Positions 37,167 through 50,000 of a stretch of 64,000 nucleotides of DNA are shown here, one piece after another; position 1 is the stretch's first letter; every line of letters begins with the position of its first letter. The notes beneath the pieces were generated by a model. It had not been told where the DNA came from, made no database searches, and saw only the letters and a list, made by a program, of their open reading frames with translations. Source of the stretch: Hippophae tibetana (lineage: Eukaryota; Streptophyta; Magnoliopsida; Rosales; Elaeagnaceae); NCBI GenBank assembly GCA_037013495.1, contig CM072806.1, positions 7,618,001 to 7,682,000 on the forward strand. The letters run 5' to 3'. Made by a program: the position numbers and the translations under genes.

Positions 37167-38730
37167 TACAAGTATAAAAACAGTTTCTGTTCTTGATCTT
37201 TATTCCTTATTCATCTCCACGTTGTGCATAGCTTGTTTAAGGATCTTATGACTGACTTTGAAAAGCTTGTGTGTATGTACATAAAAGGCAAAGGTCAGTA
37301 CTGGATGATTAAATGTGACTATTAAGCGTAGTAACTACATCATTTATCAATCCGCACGATCACTTACTTTCTTGAAAAATTATAAAAAATGAATAGATAA
37401 AAAATATTAACCAAGGGGAAGGGGACGAAGTCGGAGGTAATGAAGAAGGGAAATGCTCTCGCTCTTACATTTTCATTTTCAATTTCTTTTATTTAAATTT
37501 CTTATCTTGTAAACTTTTTTTATTAAATTAAATTAAAGAAAAAAGAGCAAGTGGCTGTACATGGCATCCTCTCTTTTTGTTTTTTTGGAGTAATTATTCA
37601 TTGTTACTGGATTAATAAGTATAGTGAGAGGGGAAAAAAATTACATTTTTTTTCTCTATTAAATCATTGTTTTCTATGTTTATTGTTTTGGATGAATTTT
37701 GTATAGGACTAATGTATAACTTTTCCTCATTATTGAAAGTGTTATCTTTGTCTTCTCTCCAATCCATGACCATAATACCACAACTATTGACATTCTTTTG
37801 TTTATTTCTAGTTACAACTATTCACATGCTTTCAAAAGGAAGTCAAATTGATTTCAAGTTGGTATCGGCCTAGTAGAAATTTCAAATTTTGTTAGTGGAC
37901 CTTGAATTTGATGAGGGTATTATTGAATTAATTTTATTTATTTGCTAAAATGGGTACTTTTGGTTTTGGTTGTAGAAGGGAGATGGGGATTTCTGCTATT
38001 TGCTTCCACTTTTAGTACCTACGGGGTTTAACCGTTTATGAGTGCGTGAAATCACATATCCAAAATCTGGAAAAAGTTTCACATAAGTTTATTTATTTTT
38101 TATTTAATTTTTTGTTAAATATAATGAAATAATATATATATATATATATATACGTAAAAAATTAATTTTTTAATAAATTCTTTTTACTAAATTTAAATAA
38201 TTTTTTCATATTTTAATGTATAATTTTAAATATTAAGCAATGAAAATTTTGTTTAAGTTTTATTAAAAAAATTGTTTATGTTTGAAAGAAAAAAAATTCT
38301 TAAAAAGTTTGAATAATACTTTTAATTAAATATTAATTTTTTTTACGTATAAACCTAATAAAAATATAAATATTTATGTGACATGTATTATTCTATTATA
38401 TTTAATGAAAAATTGAATGAAAATTTAATTTCATCTTCATCTTACACATTTTTCACAAATAAATAAATTTAAAAACACATTTTTTAACCTTGAAATTAAA
38501 CAGAAAAAATAATAATTTTAAAAAATTAATAATTTGTTCATTCGTTGTAAAGATTATATTTACCTATATTATTGAAAAAAAATCTTGTATGTCTTAATAT
38601 TAATAAAATTATAATTCAGACTGGTCACCCAAATTTGTTCGTGTGAGACACATCGACATGAATGATCATGGATTACGTAACAAGGTAATCTGTGATAATC
38701 TTGGAATGTGATCCATCAATGAATGAATCT

Positions 38731-38890
38731 TCTTATAATTGGTTTCATTGGCGATGAATCCTCAAACTGTCGCTATTAAACATACTTTTGTTGCAACCGA
38801 AATTCTACGTTCTTATAATTGATTTAATTGGTGATCAATCCTCAAACAGTCGCTATTAAACATAATTTTATTGCAACCAAAATTCTACGT
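38731..38890 (+). repeat. 80-bp tandem duplication, about 90% identical
   Basis: The units at 38731-38810 and 38811-38890 begin TCTTATAATTG and end AAATTCTACGT, with 8 mismatches by eye. No ORF or known family was recognised. Confidence 0.88.
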
Positions 38891-39074
38891 GTAGCATTCA
38901 TATTCAAAGTTCAACGTATATCGCTTATAGGAGGACCATTCAAAACTTAAATGGAGATAATTCTGAAGATATAGAGAAAGAGAGAAGTCGTGGGTCCAAG
39001 AGTTTCATTAACCTATGGTTTTCTTGACCGCTTCAAAAGGCAATTGAAGCAAAGCTAGGTACTATGTTTCTTTA

Positions 39075-39326
39075 AAGGATAGATGATAATTCCGTTCATT
39101 TTAAGGAAAATAGATTTTAATTTCATACTTATTAGATGGATAGTGTAAATTCAATAAAAAATTATTATTTTTACAAAAAAATGGGATAACATAAATCTAT
39201 TATTATTAAAAATAGACTTTTATGACACTTTTTATAAAAACATAGAATTTGTTATGTTCTATCTTAATAGTACGTATCTAAAGTACATATTCGTTAAAGG
39301 TAATAGATTTAAACGATCATTTATCC
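39075..39326. mobile_element. MITE-like element, about 252 bp
   Basis: The left end is AAGGATAGATGAT and the right end, read on the opposite strand, is GGATAAATGATCG, an imperfect inverted repeat. The 8-bp TTTCTTTA occurs directly outside both ends (39067-39074, 39327-39334), which fits a hAT-type duplication. Related words (GGTAA..AGTTTGAACGATTC, TTTGTGATGTT) recur at 39780-40020 and 13010-13200, so it is probably one of several diverged copies. Confidence 0.55.
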
Positions 39327-39404
39327 TTTCTTTATATATACAAGACTAATTTGTTATTTGTTACCTCCTTTATCATCCCTGGTATTCCTCCTCTCTATGA
39401 GATG

Positions 39405-39540
39405 TGGGATCGACCCCGCGAGCCCTAAATAGGAAAAAACCCAGGGCCTATAAAGCATGCATGATTCCAATCTTGTAGCACCTGGCAAGATACCAGAGCA
39501 GGCAGAATGCTTCTTTCGGGAAGTGGTGGAAATCCATGTA
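39405..39540 (-). other. GC-rich patch with tRNA B-box-like word (possible SINE relic)
   Basis: On the minus strand GGGTCGATCCC matches the tRNA/SINE B-box consensus at all but one position. A conventional A box at the right distance was not found, and no cloverleaf could be drawn. The rest of the patch is unassigned. Confidence 0.2.
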
Positions 39541-42500
39541 ACAGTTATTTACATATTTATACACTTCAATTTTATCATAATAACATTAACGTCTAATTAG
39601 TATATAGTAACATTGGGTACGTATTCCTTTGTGTTTTCTTTCTAATGTTTTTCGTCTATTTCCTTGCCAAAGTCACCATTACGTTGCTTCAACATCTACG
39701 TTAGAGTCATTTTTTAAGAAAAAAATAATATATTAAATTCATTATTTTTAACGAAAATATATGTTAATCTCCTACTTAATAAATAAGCCACCATAAGTCA
39801 ACCATATTTATAAAAAAAGGTTACAAAATAACATTTTATAAAGTAACGAACTTGTGATGTTTCAAAGTAAACAAGTGGAATAACATTGGTTAATTATTTT
39901 ATAAAATTGTCTTCTACTATTTTTTTTTTGTAAATGCAAGGAACTTGTGTTATTATATTTAATATATATAAATCTAAAGTATACTTTTAATTAAAGGTAA
40001 CGAGTTTGAACGATTCTTAATTCTTTTTAATATATTTAAAAAAATTAAGTATTATATTTGATGTTGACATTTATTTATAATTCAAGTTATTAATATATGG
40101 GATTGAATTCCTATATGTATACAAGGGATAATTTGAATTGAACATTGTCTTTAAAAAGAAAGGAAGAGACAAGCCATATCCTATATGACTTTAAATTAAA
40201 TTATAAACACTAGACAATAATACTGAGCTAGTAAGATTTGAATACATGGTATTTGTCTAGAAAGTATTTCCCAAGTAGGATTATAAGTATCAATTATCGA
40301 ATCCCCTTAACAATAGATACATGGAGGTATATATATGCAACTCGATCTACATATGTTGTTATTTGAATGATCAATCACTTCATATGGTGGAGGGATATGT
40401 GTACTATCTTAGGCTAAAGTCAGTCTATACATTGGAAATATCTCTGATTTGATCAATTTGTTTTGAGGATAAGACCAAATTCCCTACTCATTTAGGTCAT
40501 ATGAAACGGGCTACATCAGACCACATAATGTTAGGCTACTAAAGGTCATGTGTGAGATTAGGTTGTTAGATCGTGTATTGGTTGGGTTGCATTCTTCAAG
40601 GTTGGTTAATCTTGTGCACATCATATGATGATAAGATCTACAGAGGTCGCACTTTACGAAGGTTTTGACTCAAAGATGTGGTAAATAACACTTCTCTAGG
40701 TACTAGAGCCATATACCTCGTGATAAGTTAAGCCCCATTAAGTTGTTGATATCAAGGTCAAGCACACAGTTTATCAAAACATTAGATGAAGCAAAAGTGT
40801 CAAATGTATACCACATGTCATATGATTGGGAGTTTATTTTATTTTCTCTTCTCAAGAATATGTTATCTTATCAAATTTGCTTCATCATATGAAATTATAA
40901 ATTTGATAGATTTTGATTTTGTTTTAAAATAATAGTATTTTTTACATCTAACTCATATAGTTTTACATTAAAAAATCTCAACCGATATTGAACGTAATCC
41001 AATTGAATGTAATTTAACTTGAATTATGTCAATTTAGATATGTTCATTGTTAAACACCTTTCAAATTTAATTATGTTTAATATTATTGACGTGTTATTTT
41101 TGTTATTATAAGTTTAGGGATATTATTTTATGTAAAATTTTTTACAAAGGAAGTTTCAGGTGTTATTAATGTCTCCTTAAAATATACTTCTAACATTATT
41201 TGCTTAATTTCTTCTCTTCTTTCCTAGTTTTACCATACATATTTTAGAGTAATTTATCAAATTAGTAGGACATTTGAGTTAGATTCTACTTTTTACCCAA
41301 AGCGCTCCCCATGTAAGGGTTATCATTACTGTAGCAAGATATTTTCTTATCTTATTAAGTCTTACTACGTCATTGGATGCCAAGAATAAGTTTTCTCACA
41401 TTTGGTCAATGTTTTATCATGAATTTCATTTTTTTTACCAAAATCGTTCTATGGTAAGACTTAGTGCTATTGTGATGAACATTTCATTATCGTGGTAAGC
41501 ATTCTCACGACGCTCTGAATACTAGTGGTAAACTTTCTTATATTGAACAAATGTCTTCTGCATTAGACCAATGCCTTAGCATGAATTTCTTTTTTTATAA
41601 AAATCATTTTGAGATAAAACGTACCACTATTGTGGTAGATCTTATTTACGAGTGATTTTGATAAAAAAAATATTATTTAAAATATAATGATTTTGGATAA
41701 TTTTTCACATATTCTTAAGTACGAGGAATACTTAACATACATTTATTAGATTAAATATAAATTTAAGTATAAAATTATGTGTATCTAACATTTTTATAGT
41801 AGATACAAAATTGTAAAAAGCGGTTTATCCCACGAAAAACAAAAGGGCACTGGGTAGGAATTGAACTTCAAGAGAACCGATCGAATATCTCCCTTTTGAT
41901 TATTCTCATTCTTTGTGAACAACCATGGGAAGAGAAGATTTAAAAGTCACAGTAACGACTTATATGTGCAAACTGTTTGTTATTAAGATAATTAGGGGTT
42001 ATTTTTTGAAAGGAAAATGATTTTGAAATATATTTTTTTCCATTTTTTATTTCCTGAGGCATTTCTCTCCTTTAAATATTTTCTTAACTTTGATCTCCAA
42101 GATGCACACATATAATATAAAGAAAAATATTATAAAATTCGTTTATATTGAATCAATTATATCAATTAGGTTTTTAATTAAAAATTATGTTATTTAATTA
42201 TTTATTTATATAAAAAGAGGAGTACAAATTTTTATATTTTAATAATTTTTTATTAATTTTTTTTTATTTTTCTACTAAATACTTGAACCTATTAAAATAC
42301 AATTGTTATTATAACATAACACCATTAATTGGATTCATAGATATACATATAAATTGTTATATATACATTTTATCGAATTATTAAGAAAGAGATTTCTCTT
42401 AATTACAATTCTTAGATAAAAAAGATTTAATAAAATAATTTATTGATCCCTAATATCCCTTCTCATCTTTTTAAATGAATATTTGTTTTATTTTTTTATT

Positions 42501-43557
42501 AAATATTAATTCATTTTAATATTTTTAATAAATAAAATCGTTGAAAATTTTCAATTTTATATTTTTATTTGAAAATAAATAAAAATTTAATTAATTTTAG
42601 AATGGTGATTAGTATAAATGTTTCGTGATTATCCAGATGGATTCGAGTTATATGGAGTGGTGAAAAATAAAAAAAATTACTTTGTAATCAGTTATATGTT
42701 TCATTATATTGAAAGTTTCAAAAAATTATTTATATTATGTTAATATAAGTTTTTAATGATAATAAAAAGCCTAAAAATATATTTTTAGCAGTTTTTATTT
42801 GCCACTGTTTTATTAAATTTTTTAAGTTTTATTAAAAATTAAAAAATATATTTAAATAATTTTATATATAATTATTATTATTATAATTGATTTTTTAACA
42901 AAAAAAATTAATATTAAATTTTATTTTCATTCTTATTAAATATTTATATTTTAATCAGTCTGTAATCATTTATTCTTAATTATCTCAATTTTTATAATTT
43001 AATTATAAAAAATTAAATGATATCAATAGTATACCAAATTACCAATAGCGTAATCTTAAAACCCTGCGGGACACCTCAACCAATGATATACTTAAACATA
43101 GTTAATAAATTCCTTTCATATCCAACTTTATATTTTATTTTATTTTTTCCTCAAACAAGAATTATAATGATCTCCTTAATTTTGTAGCTCAACTGCTATT
43201 GTGTCAACTTAGCAAATACACTTCTCATGAATTCACGTTTTCTTATGCAGGAGAATTTTATTTATTTCACTTAATTTCAATTCTAATTTTTAAAAAATTA
43301 CATAATTTTTTATGATAGAAAACAATATATATACTATATTTATAAACATGAAAAAAAAAATTCACGTTATAAAAAAATAAATATATATCGTTTTGAGTTT
43401 AGATATATATCCACTAATCTAAGTAGTCTTTTTGGAAAACCCAATATCAACCGTAAGCTAAGTAGTCTCAAACTTGTAAATTTTTGTAACCAATATATCT
43501 TGTTATAAACTTAAAAGTATTAACCAACATAAACTCGAACAGTTGGTAGGCAAAAAC

Positions 43558-43926
43558 TTATGGTTTATGCTTTTGGGTATAGATGTAATCGAGATGAGCT
43601 GTTAAAGTTCTTCTCATCAAGCACTCTTCCTCTTCAATTCCTTCGCAGCTTAATTCATCTACAACCTCAGCAGCTTCGTGCTCTGTTTCAACTCCCTAAA
43701 AAACAGAGTATTAACAAAGTTAAACATCAAACTCAAATAAACCAGTTATTAATCAAATTTCAAACATATAATTTTTATTTCTTCTCAAAAGAGAATATGA
43801 AATTTAACTAACTGTATGTTGGGTATTCGCTGGTTTTGTTTCAGTAAACCCTGGTCCAGGTCTGGAGGCAAAAATAAGAGGAGAACAGAGGAGTATTATC
43901 AAGAACAGAGTTGTAAACTTTGCCAT
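43558..43926 (-). CDS. PSK: Phytosulfokine (PSK) precursor, two exons
   Basis: A two-exon minus-strand gene encodes an 83-residue prepropeptide. Exon 1 is 43926-43813 and exon 2 is 43695-43558. The 117-bp intron has GT at 43812-43811 and AG at 43697-43696. A signal peptide occupies residues 1-20 ([15 protein letters not shown], then cleavage near IFA/S), so it enters the secretory pathway. The conserved C-EGI-EEEEC region is at residues 55-63, and the YIYTQ pentapeptide at residues 75-79 is preceded by the Asp that marks tyrosine sulfation and processing. After sulfation of both tyrosines by a tyrosylprotein sulfotransferase and subtilase cleavage, YIYTQ is released to the apoplast and perceived by PSKR leucine-rich-repeat receptor kinases to promote growth and modulate immunity. 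Length fits the family (about 75-90). All key residues are present. Confidence 0.95.
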
Positions 43927-44017
43927 TTCTGGGTTTTCTTTTATTTTTCTGTTAAAGAAATTTAGGAAATGATTTGGATGAGACTTAGAAACATAAAGAA
44001 AAGAGAAGATGTGCTGA

Positions 44018-44024
44018 ATTTATA
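44018..44024 (-). promoter_or_regulatory. TATA box of the PSK gene
   Basis: On the minus strand TATAAAT lies about 95 bases before the PSK start codon, within CTCTATAAATTCAGC. That predicts transcription starting near 43990 and a leader of about 65 bases. Confidence 0.7.
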
Positions 44025-44029
44025 GAGCG

Positions 44030-47000
44030 AGAAGATTTGATATGTGTTTATGTGTCGTGTGAACACTTGATATGAGGAAGAAGACTTTATGATGATAGCC
44101 CATGGTCCTATTGGTGATAAAAACGAATATAATAAATCATTAAGTTATCGATAATATTTTTGTTTGATTTAAATTTATAATTTAAAAATAAAATAAAACG
44201 TTAGCTTTATAATCATATTATTATACAAACTAAAAGTATAATAAAAAATTAAAAAAAGTGGCTTTTATGTTTTATATATCAGCCAACTTGTAAACGGTAA
44301 AAACTTTAACTTTTTTTTTTTCAAAAATTATTCTCATTCTCGTTCTAACACTGTAATTAAAATAGAGATAAATCTTCTAACTAAAATACAAAACAAAGGT
44401 GATAATGATATTATAAGTGTGTGTAGTGTGTGGGACGATATTTTAAAGGGTAAAGCTTTTCCCACAAATTTATTTTTCGATTAAAAAACTTTATTTCAGT
44501 TTTATTAAGTTATATTATACATTTATTCTTATTTTTCATTCGGTTTATGAATAATTCATTTTTATATATAATTTTAATTTTAATCATCTACCAAAAAAGA
44601 AAAAAAAATACTTTTTTAATAAGGTTAAAAGTGAAACTATATTATTATATAAATATTTTTTAAAAAAATTAAATGTTACTTAGTATATTGAGTGAGTTTT
44701 ATTGAGATATCTCTAATTAAACCACTAATTATTATAAACATGGAAAACGTTCTTTAACTATAAACAGACTTACATTATGTTAAATATTTACAAAGAAATT
44801 ATAAAAATATTTATTTAAATTAAAAATCATCAAATTCAGTAAAATGCATATCAAATATTTTTGAAATATTTGGATTCAAATCTTATTACTTATAATTTAG
44901 AATAATTAATAAGTGAATGTGTATTTAAATATCAAAATATGATTCCTTTAGTGTTTTAGCTATAAAATTTACTTTTTTTAATCTTAAATTAGAGATTCAA
45001 ATTAAATAAAAGTATTATTTATTAAAAAAAATCAAATTAATTAAAATTACGATGAATATGTATTAACAGGTTTTTAATTTCTTGGTCGATATCGCCGAGT
45101 AAATTGTTCTGGAAGGTTTCTCAGCCGACTTGGGTATGGACAAGTTGAAGAAAGAACTCCAAAAACTATCTGCTGGTCAATCAATAAAAAAAAGGGAAAA
45201 AAAAAGTGAAGAAAACAGAAGATGAGCCAAACATGAAAAAACATGGAGATAATTATGTCAGAGACAGAGAGACTTTCAGGTTCTCTGTTTTTTTAGGAAA
45301 TAGAGACTTTCAGGTTGATGACATACAAAACAGATAGTCAGAAGAAGATAAATAACGTGAACACAGAATCAAATTGATAGAAAAAGTAATTTGAAAAGCT
45401 AATAAAAATAATAATATTACAACAATTATTATTTTTATAAAATATATAAAATATCTATATCTATTTAAAATTAATTAAATTACGATAAAATTATTAGTGA
45501 ATTAAATTGTTATTAATAAATGTTATCGTAAAGAATACTTTTAGTGTAAATTTATAAAAATATTGATGAATTATTATATTTATTTCGTTTATATTATTAA
45601 TTAATTTTTTTATTATTTATACAATCTAATTATTAAAATTTTTTTATTTATACAAATTTATTACTTAATTATTTAATTTTTTTTAAATTTTTCAGTGATT
45701 TATGATATTATTCGACAAAGATTAACATAATAATATAAATGAAACAAATATAATATAATAGTTAGATTATATGAAAAAATGTAACATTTTTATGTTATTT
45801 TTATAGCTTTACATCTATCCTCTATTAATGATAACTTTATATAATAACAATAACATTAAGTTTTAAATAATACTAAATATAAAATAAATATTTTATATAA
45901 AATTAACAAAAAATTATAATACCAACATCATTATTTTTTGTTTTTTTTCCTTTCACACAATTTTTATTTTTTGACATTTTAAATAATTTATATTTAAACT
46001 AAAATATATATTTAAAAATAAAATTTATTCGAATACTTTTTAAAAGTAATATTATGTTCGAAACTTTTATTAAAGTTAAAACATAATTTATGGATGTCCT
46101 GTTAACTGTCCACTAAAGATGTGATGAATTTTGCATTTTTGAACATATTTATTAAAATAACTATTTATAAATATGTATTTCAAATTTACTGGTTGAATTA
46201 AAAGTGAAAGTATTTTAAGAGGGTGATCTCATGCAAGCAATATATATATATATATATATGGGTAATTGAATACTATTTAGGTAATTTTGTATTTGGTAAT
46301 TAACATTAGGTTTAGAGGTAAGCCTTACACACAAGTGCTGGCTTTTAACTCATTCCTTGTATCTATTAAGAGGATGTTAGATACGTAAAAAATGTTAAAA
46401 ATTATTGAAATTTATGAAATTATTTTTTTAATAAATTATCATTTAATAATATTTTTATATATTATAATTATAATTTCTATCGATTAATATCTATACTTTA
46501 AATTCAACAATTATAATAATCGGTTTTGTTAAACAAAGCACAAAGATTATGTAAAAATAATTATTACAAAAAGTTAAACTATTTAAGAAATATTAACAAT
46601 ATTTATATACATCTATAATAAAAAAAAATGTAATTTATTAATGCAATTATAACGACATGTACTACAATTAAACCGTGTTGTTCCATTAGTTTAAACTAAC
46701 CTATATAATGTTTTGCATCAGGAATTAAAACCACGCATATCACAGCAACACAAACCTACATCGACCTATATCGTCTTGATGTAGATAAAGCATTATATGC
46801 AAGTTATTTAAAGTTGTGTTTATCTTTGGATATGCTGTCAATCAATGACACATCTTTTTCTAGATTTGGTATTTTAGAAATAATCATATTCAACAAACGT
46901 ATTCATGTATACCAATATTATTGGAGTTGGTTTGGTATTTATTATTTTTCAAAGTTTTTTAGTGATATATTAAAAGAATCTATATTCTTAAAAATATATT

Positions 47001-50000
47001 ATCTCATTAAAAATAATTTTTATCCACGAAACATTAAAAGATAATTTAATCCTTTTATTATTATTTTTCAATTTTCTTTTACATTTTCCTCTTTTACTTT
47101 TCTATCCTATTTTTTCATACCCTTTATACATATTTGTATGTATAAAATTCTCTTTTATTTCTTTACTTTACACACTAAATCATAAACTATGGGTGACAAT
47201 TTAGGCTATATTCTAAACACGAATCCAACAGGATATAATACAAATTATTAATTAATAAAAATATTAGATTTTTTTTATTATAAATAATTGTATCAAGTGA
47301 AAATCATTATTTTACTTTTTTATAATATAAAAAAATATGTGAATTTGGGTTAAAAACACGATAATAACATGCACAACTTGCACGAATTACTACCCATATC
47401 TTAAATATTAACTTTGAATCCTATATCATAAATTGTATACATTATATCATTAACACTAAATCTAATTACTAACTCAAGGTGAGAGAATGAGAAAGATAGA
47501 AAAAAGAAATAAGAGAAAAGAATAAAAGTAAAATAGTAATAATAATAATTTTAAATGATTAAAATACTATCCAAATTTTTATACAAATATTTTTTTTAAT
47601 CAAATACGTACATTTTAAATAATTTAGATATTTTTAAGTTATCACTCAAAAACTTGCACAACAATGGGTACCAAAAAATAATGTGTGTATTAACAAGGCA
47701 CCATAAAGAGATAATTTTATATTTAATTTTAGGTATATAAGTAATCTAAAATTATGGTTTAATTGAAAATTTCAACATATGTTATGCATATGAGTTAAAA
47801 AAGAATGATAAACTTATCTTTAAAATAATTAAGGAATAAAAATTTGATTTAACTATTATTAACTCTAAAAATTTCAATTTAAACTCAAATCGAAAAAAAA
47901 TCACGAAAAGCTTAGACAGTCCCAAAAAAATCCTTAAAGAATCAAACTATATTAGAAATGATGATTTTGTAGGAATAACAAAAGAAAGTATATGACTTTT
48001 CTATAAAAAAAAACTTAAGATTTTTATTTCAAATCAAAGCCTAGCAAATTTATAACAGCTTTAATGCTCTCAAAAATAGTGTGTTTAAGATTGAGAAATC
48101 ATTTACTAATGAGAAACAATTTTAAAGATGAATTTGTCTTTTATTTTTTGCTTATGTGTATGACACATGATTAAATATCTAATTAAACTCTAATTTTAGA
48201 TTATTAATATACTTAAAATAAAATACAATGACTATCAATACTTCTATAAAAATATGATTTTTTTATTAAATATGAATAGTACTAAAATGCCAAACGTCTT
48301 CTTCCTTTGTATATTTTGCATGGTAGCTTGACTAATCACGTACTTAAAGATGTAAATTATCACATCTTACGTTTTATTTAATATCTATAATAAATTTATA
48401 AGTTAAAATTTTCATATTTTATTTAAATCTCATATCGTCTTATTTTAACTCATTTAAAATTCTCTCTAACGAGTTAATCATTATTATAGATAATTATTTT
48501 TACTTTTTTTATTGTTTTTGTAATTTTATTTTATCTTATTTAAACATAATTGAAATAAATAATATATCTCATTATATACCATCTTATTATCATCATAACT
48601 CAATGAAATATAAATAAAAAATAATAATATTAAAAAAAAGAAATAGTAGATAATACAAAGGAGTAAACAGGTTTTTAAACAGATTGTAAGTAACACGTGT
48701 TTCATGTTAACTCTTGATAAAAAAAATCTAAGTGTAATATTTATACAATTATAAATAAATTAAATATATAAAATAAAATTATATATTTCTAGATTTTAAT
48801 TCTTAAATTTTTATAACTTAATAAATTATATCATAAAATAAATAACAATATTTTTATTATTATTTATATGATGCTTATTCTAAATATAAATGTTAATTCC
48901 GACTATCCCTACTCACTATGTCCGTGATTTATGATCAGTGCTTAACAGATAGATAGTTTTCATGAAACATGTTTGTTTAGACGGAACCTCATTTATAAGT
49001 TATGACATAAAAAAAATTGATAATATTTTCAAGGTGGGTTTGACAAGAAACTACGTACTTGTTGAGAAATTTCAAATTTTTACTAATCATAATGAAGCAT
49101 TGACCTGTTATAACTTATTTAGGATGATGATTACGATGATGATGATGTCTATTTTTAAAAGGAAAAATAATAATCTAATTAATTTTCCCAACGTTGAGTT
49201 TTAGCACGTAATTAATGGACAATTAATGCAGTATCCACAAATTTGTTTTTTCCCCTTTTCTCCCTCCATAAAAAAGAATGTTCTTCCGGCTTCTGACTTT
49301 GAAATTTGATTATTCAGAAGCGAATGTCAGCCATTCTAGATCGTCCTAGAAGGCTTATAATAATAGTATTAGGGCACCAAGTAGGATTTAAAAAAAACCC
49401 ATAAAATTAGAGGTGGCTCAAAAACTTTTATAATCTAAGACGAAATATAAAATAAATTTTCAATATTTTTTTATAAATCCAAATTTTGTCGTTAGATATA
49501 AATTAAATAATAACATTAAATATTTCTTGTTAAATATAAATAATTATAATCAAAGAAAATATAGAGATTAAAATATTGACCAAGAATTATAACTTTATTT
49601 TTAGTATAATAGAATATTATCTTAGATGATTCCTTTTCATATTTTGAATACTTGTTCAAACACATTTTATTTTTGTATTTAAGTTCAAAAGTATAGATAT
49701 TGTTAGAATTCTAATAAATCCAATAATAAACGATTGTTGGATATATATTCAAAAAAAAATATTATGTAAGAATTTCAATCATTGAACACAAAAATGAGAA
49801 CAAAATGAAAGAAAAAATGGATGAAAAGAACCTTGTTGTATTTAAATGGTGAGTGTTAACATATATATGGATAGAATAATTACATATTATTATCAATTTA
49901 GAAGATTGTATTCATTATAATAGATTTTAAAAAAGAATATATTTCAATAAACTTTAAAAGTTTTTATATAATTTTATTTCATACTTTCATGAATTTTATT

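Larger units (their letters stand above)
37167..43557. other. Long intergenic region with MITEs and unassigned repeat relics
   Basis: After the BSD 3' UTR (to about 37320) there is AT-rich spacer. It holds a TA run at 38132-38152, an 80-bp tandem duplication (38731-38890), a MITE at 39075-39326 and a GC-rich patch at 39405-39540. The stretches 40240-40830 and 41280-41660 have transposon-like composition but match no family I recognise. The ORF at 37667-37873 is not supported. Confidence 0.5.

Noticed and set aside
37667..37873. Small ORF followed by TTGGTATCGGCC, resembling a copia primer-binding site
   Set aside because: The match to the initiator-tRNA primer site is partial and no LTR or gag flanks it.
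41840..41920. tRNA-like B box (GTTCAATTC on the minus strand)
   Set aside because: Flanking bases cannot form the T-stem or a cloverleaf; no A box.
43560..43811. 83-codon plus-strand ORF
   Set aside because: It is the antisense shadow of PSK exon 2 and intron.
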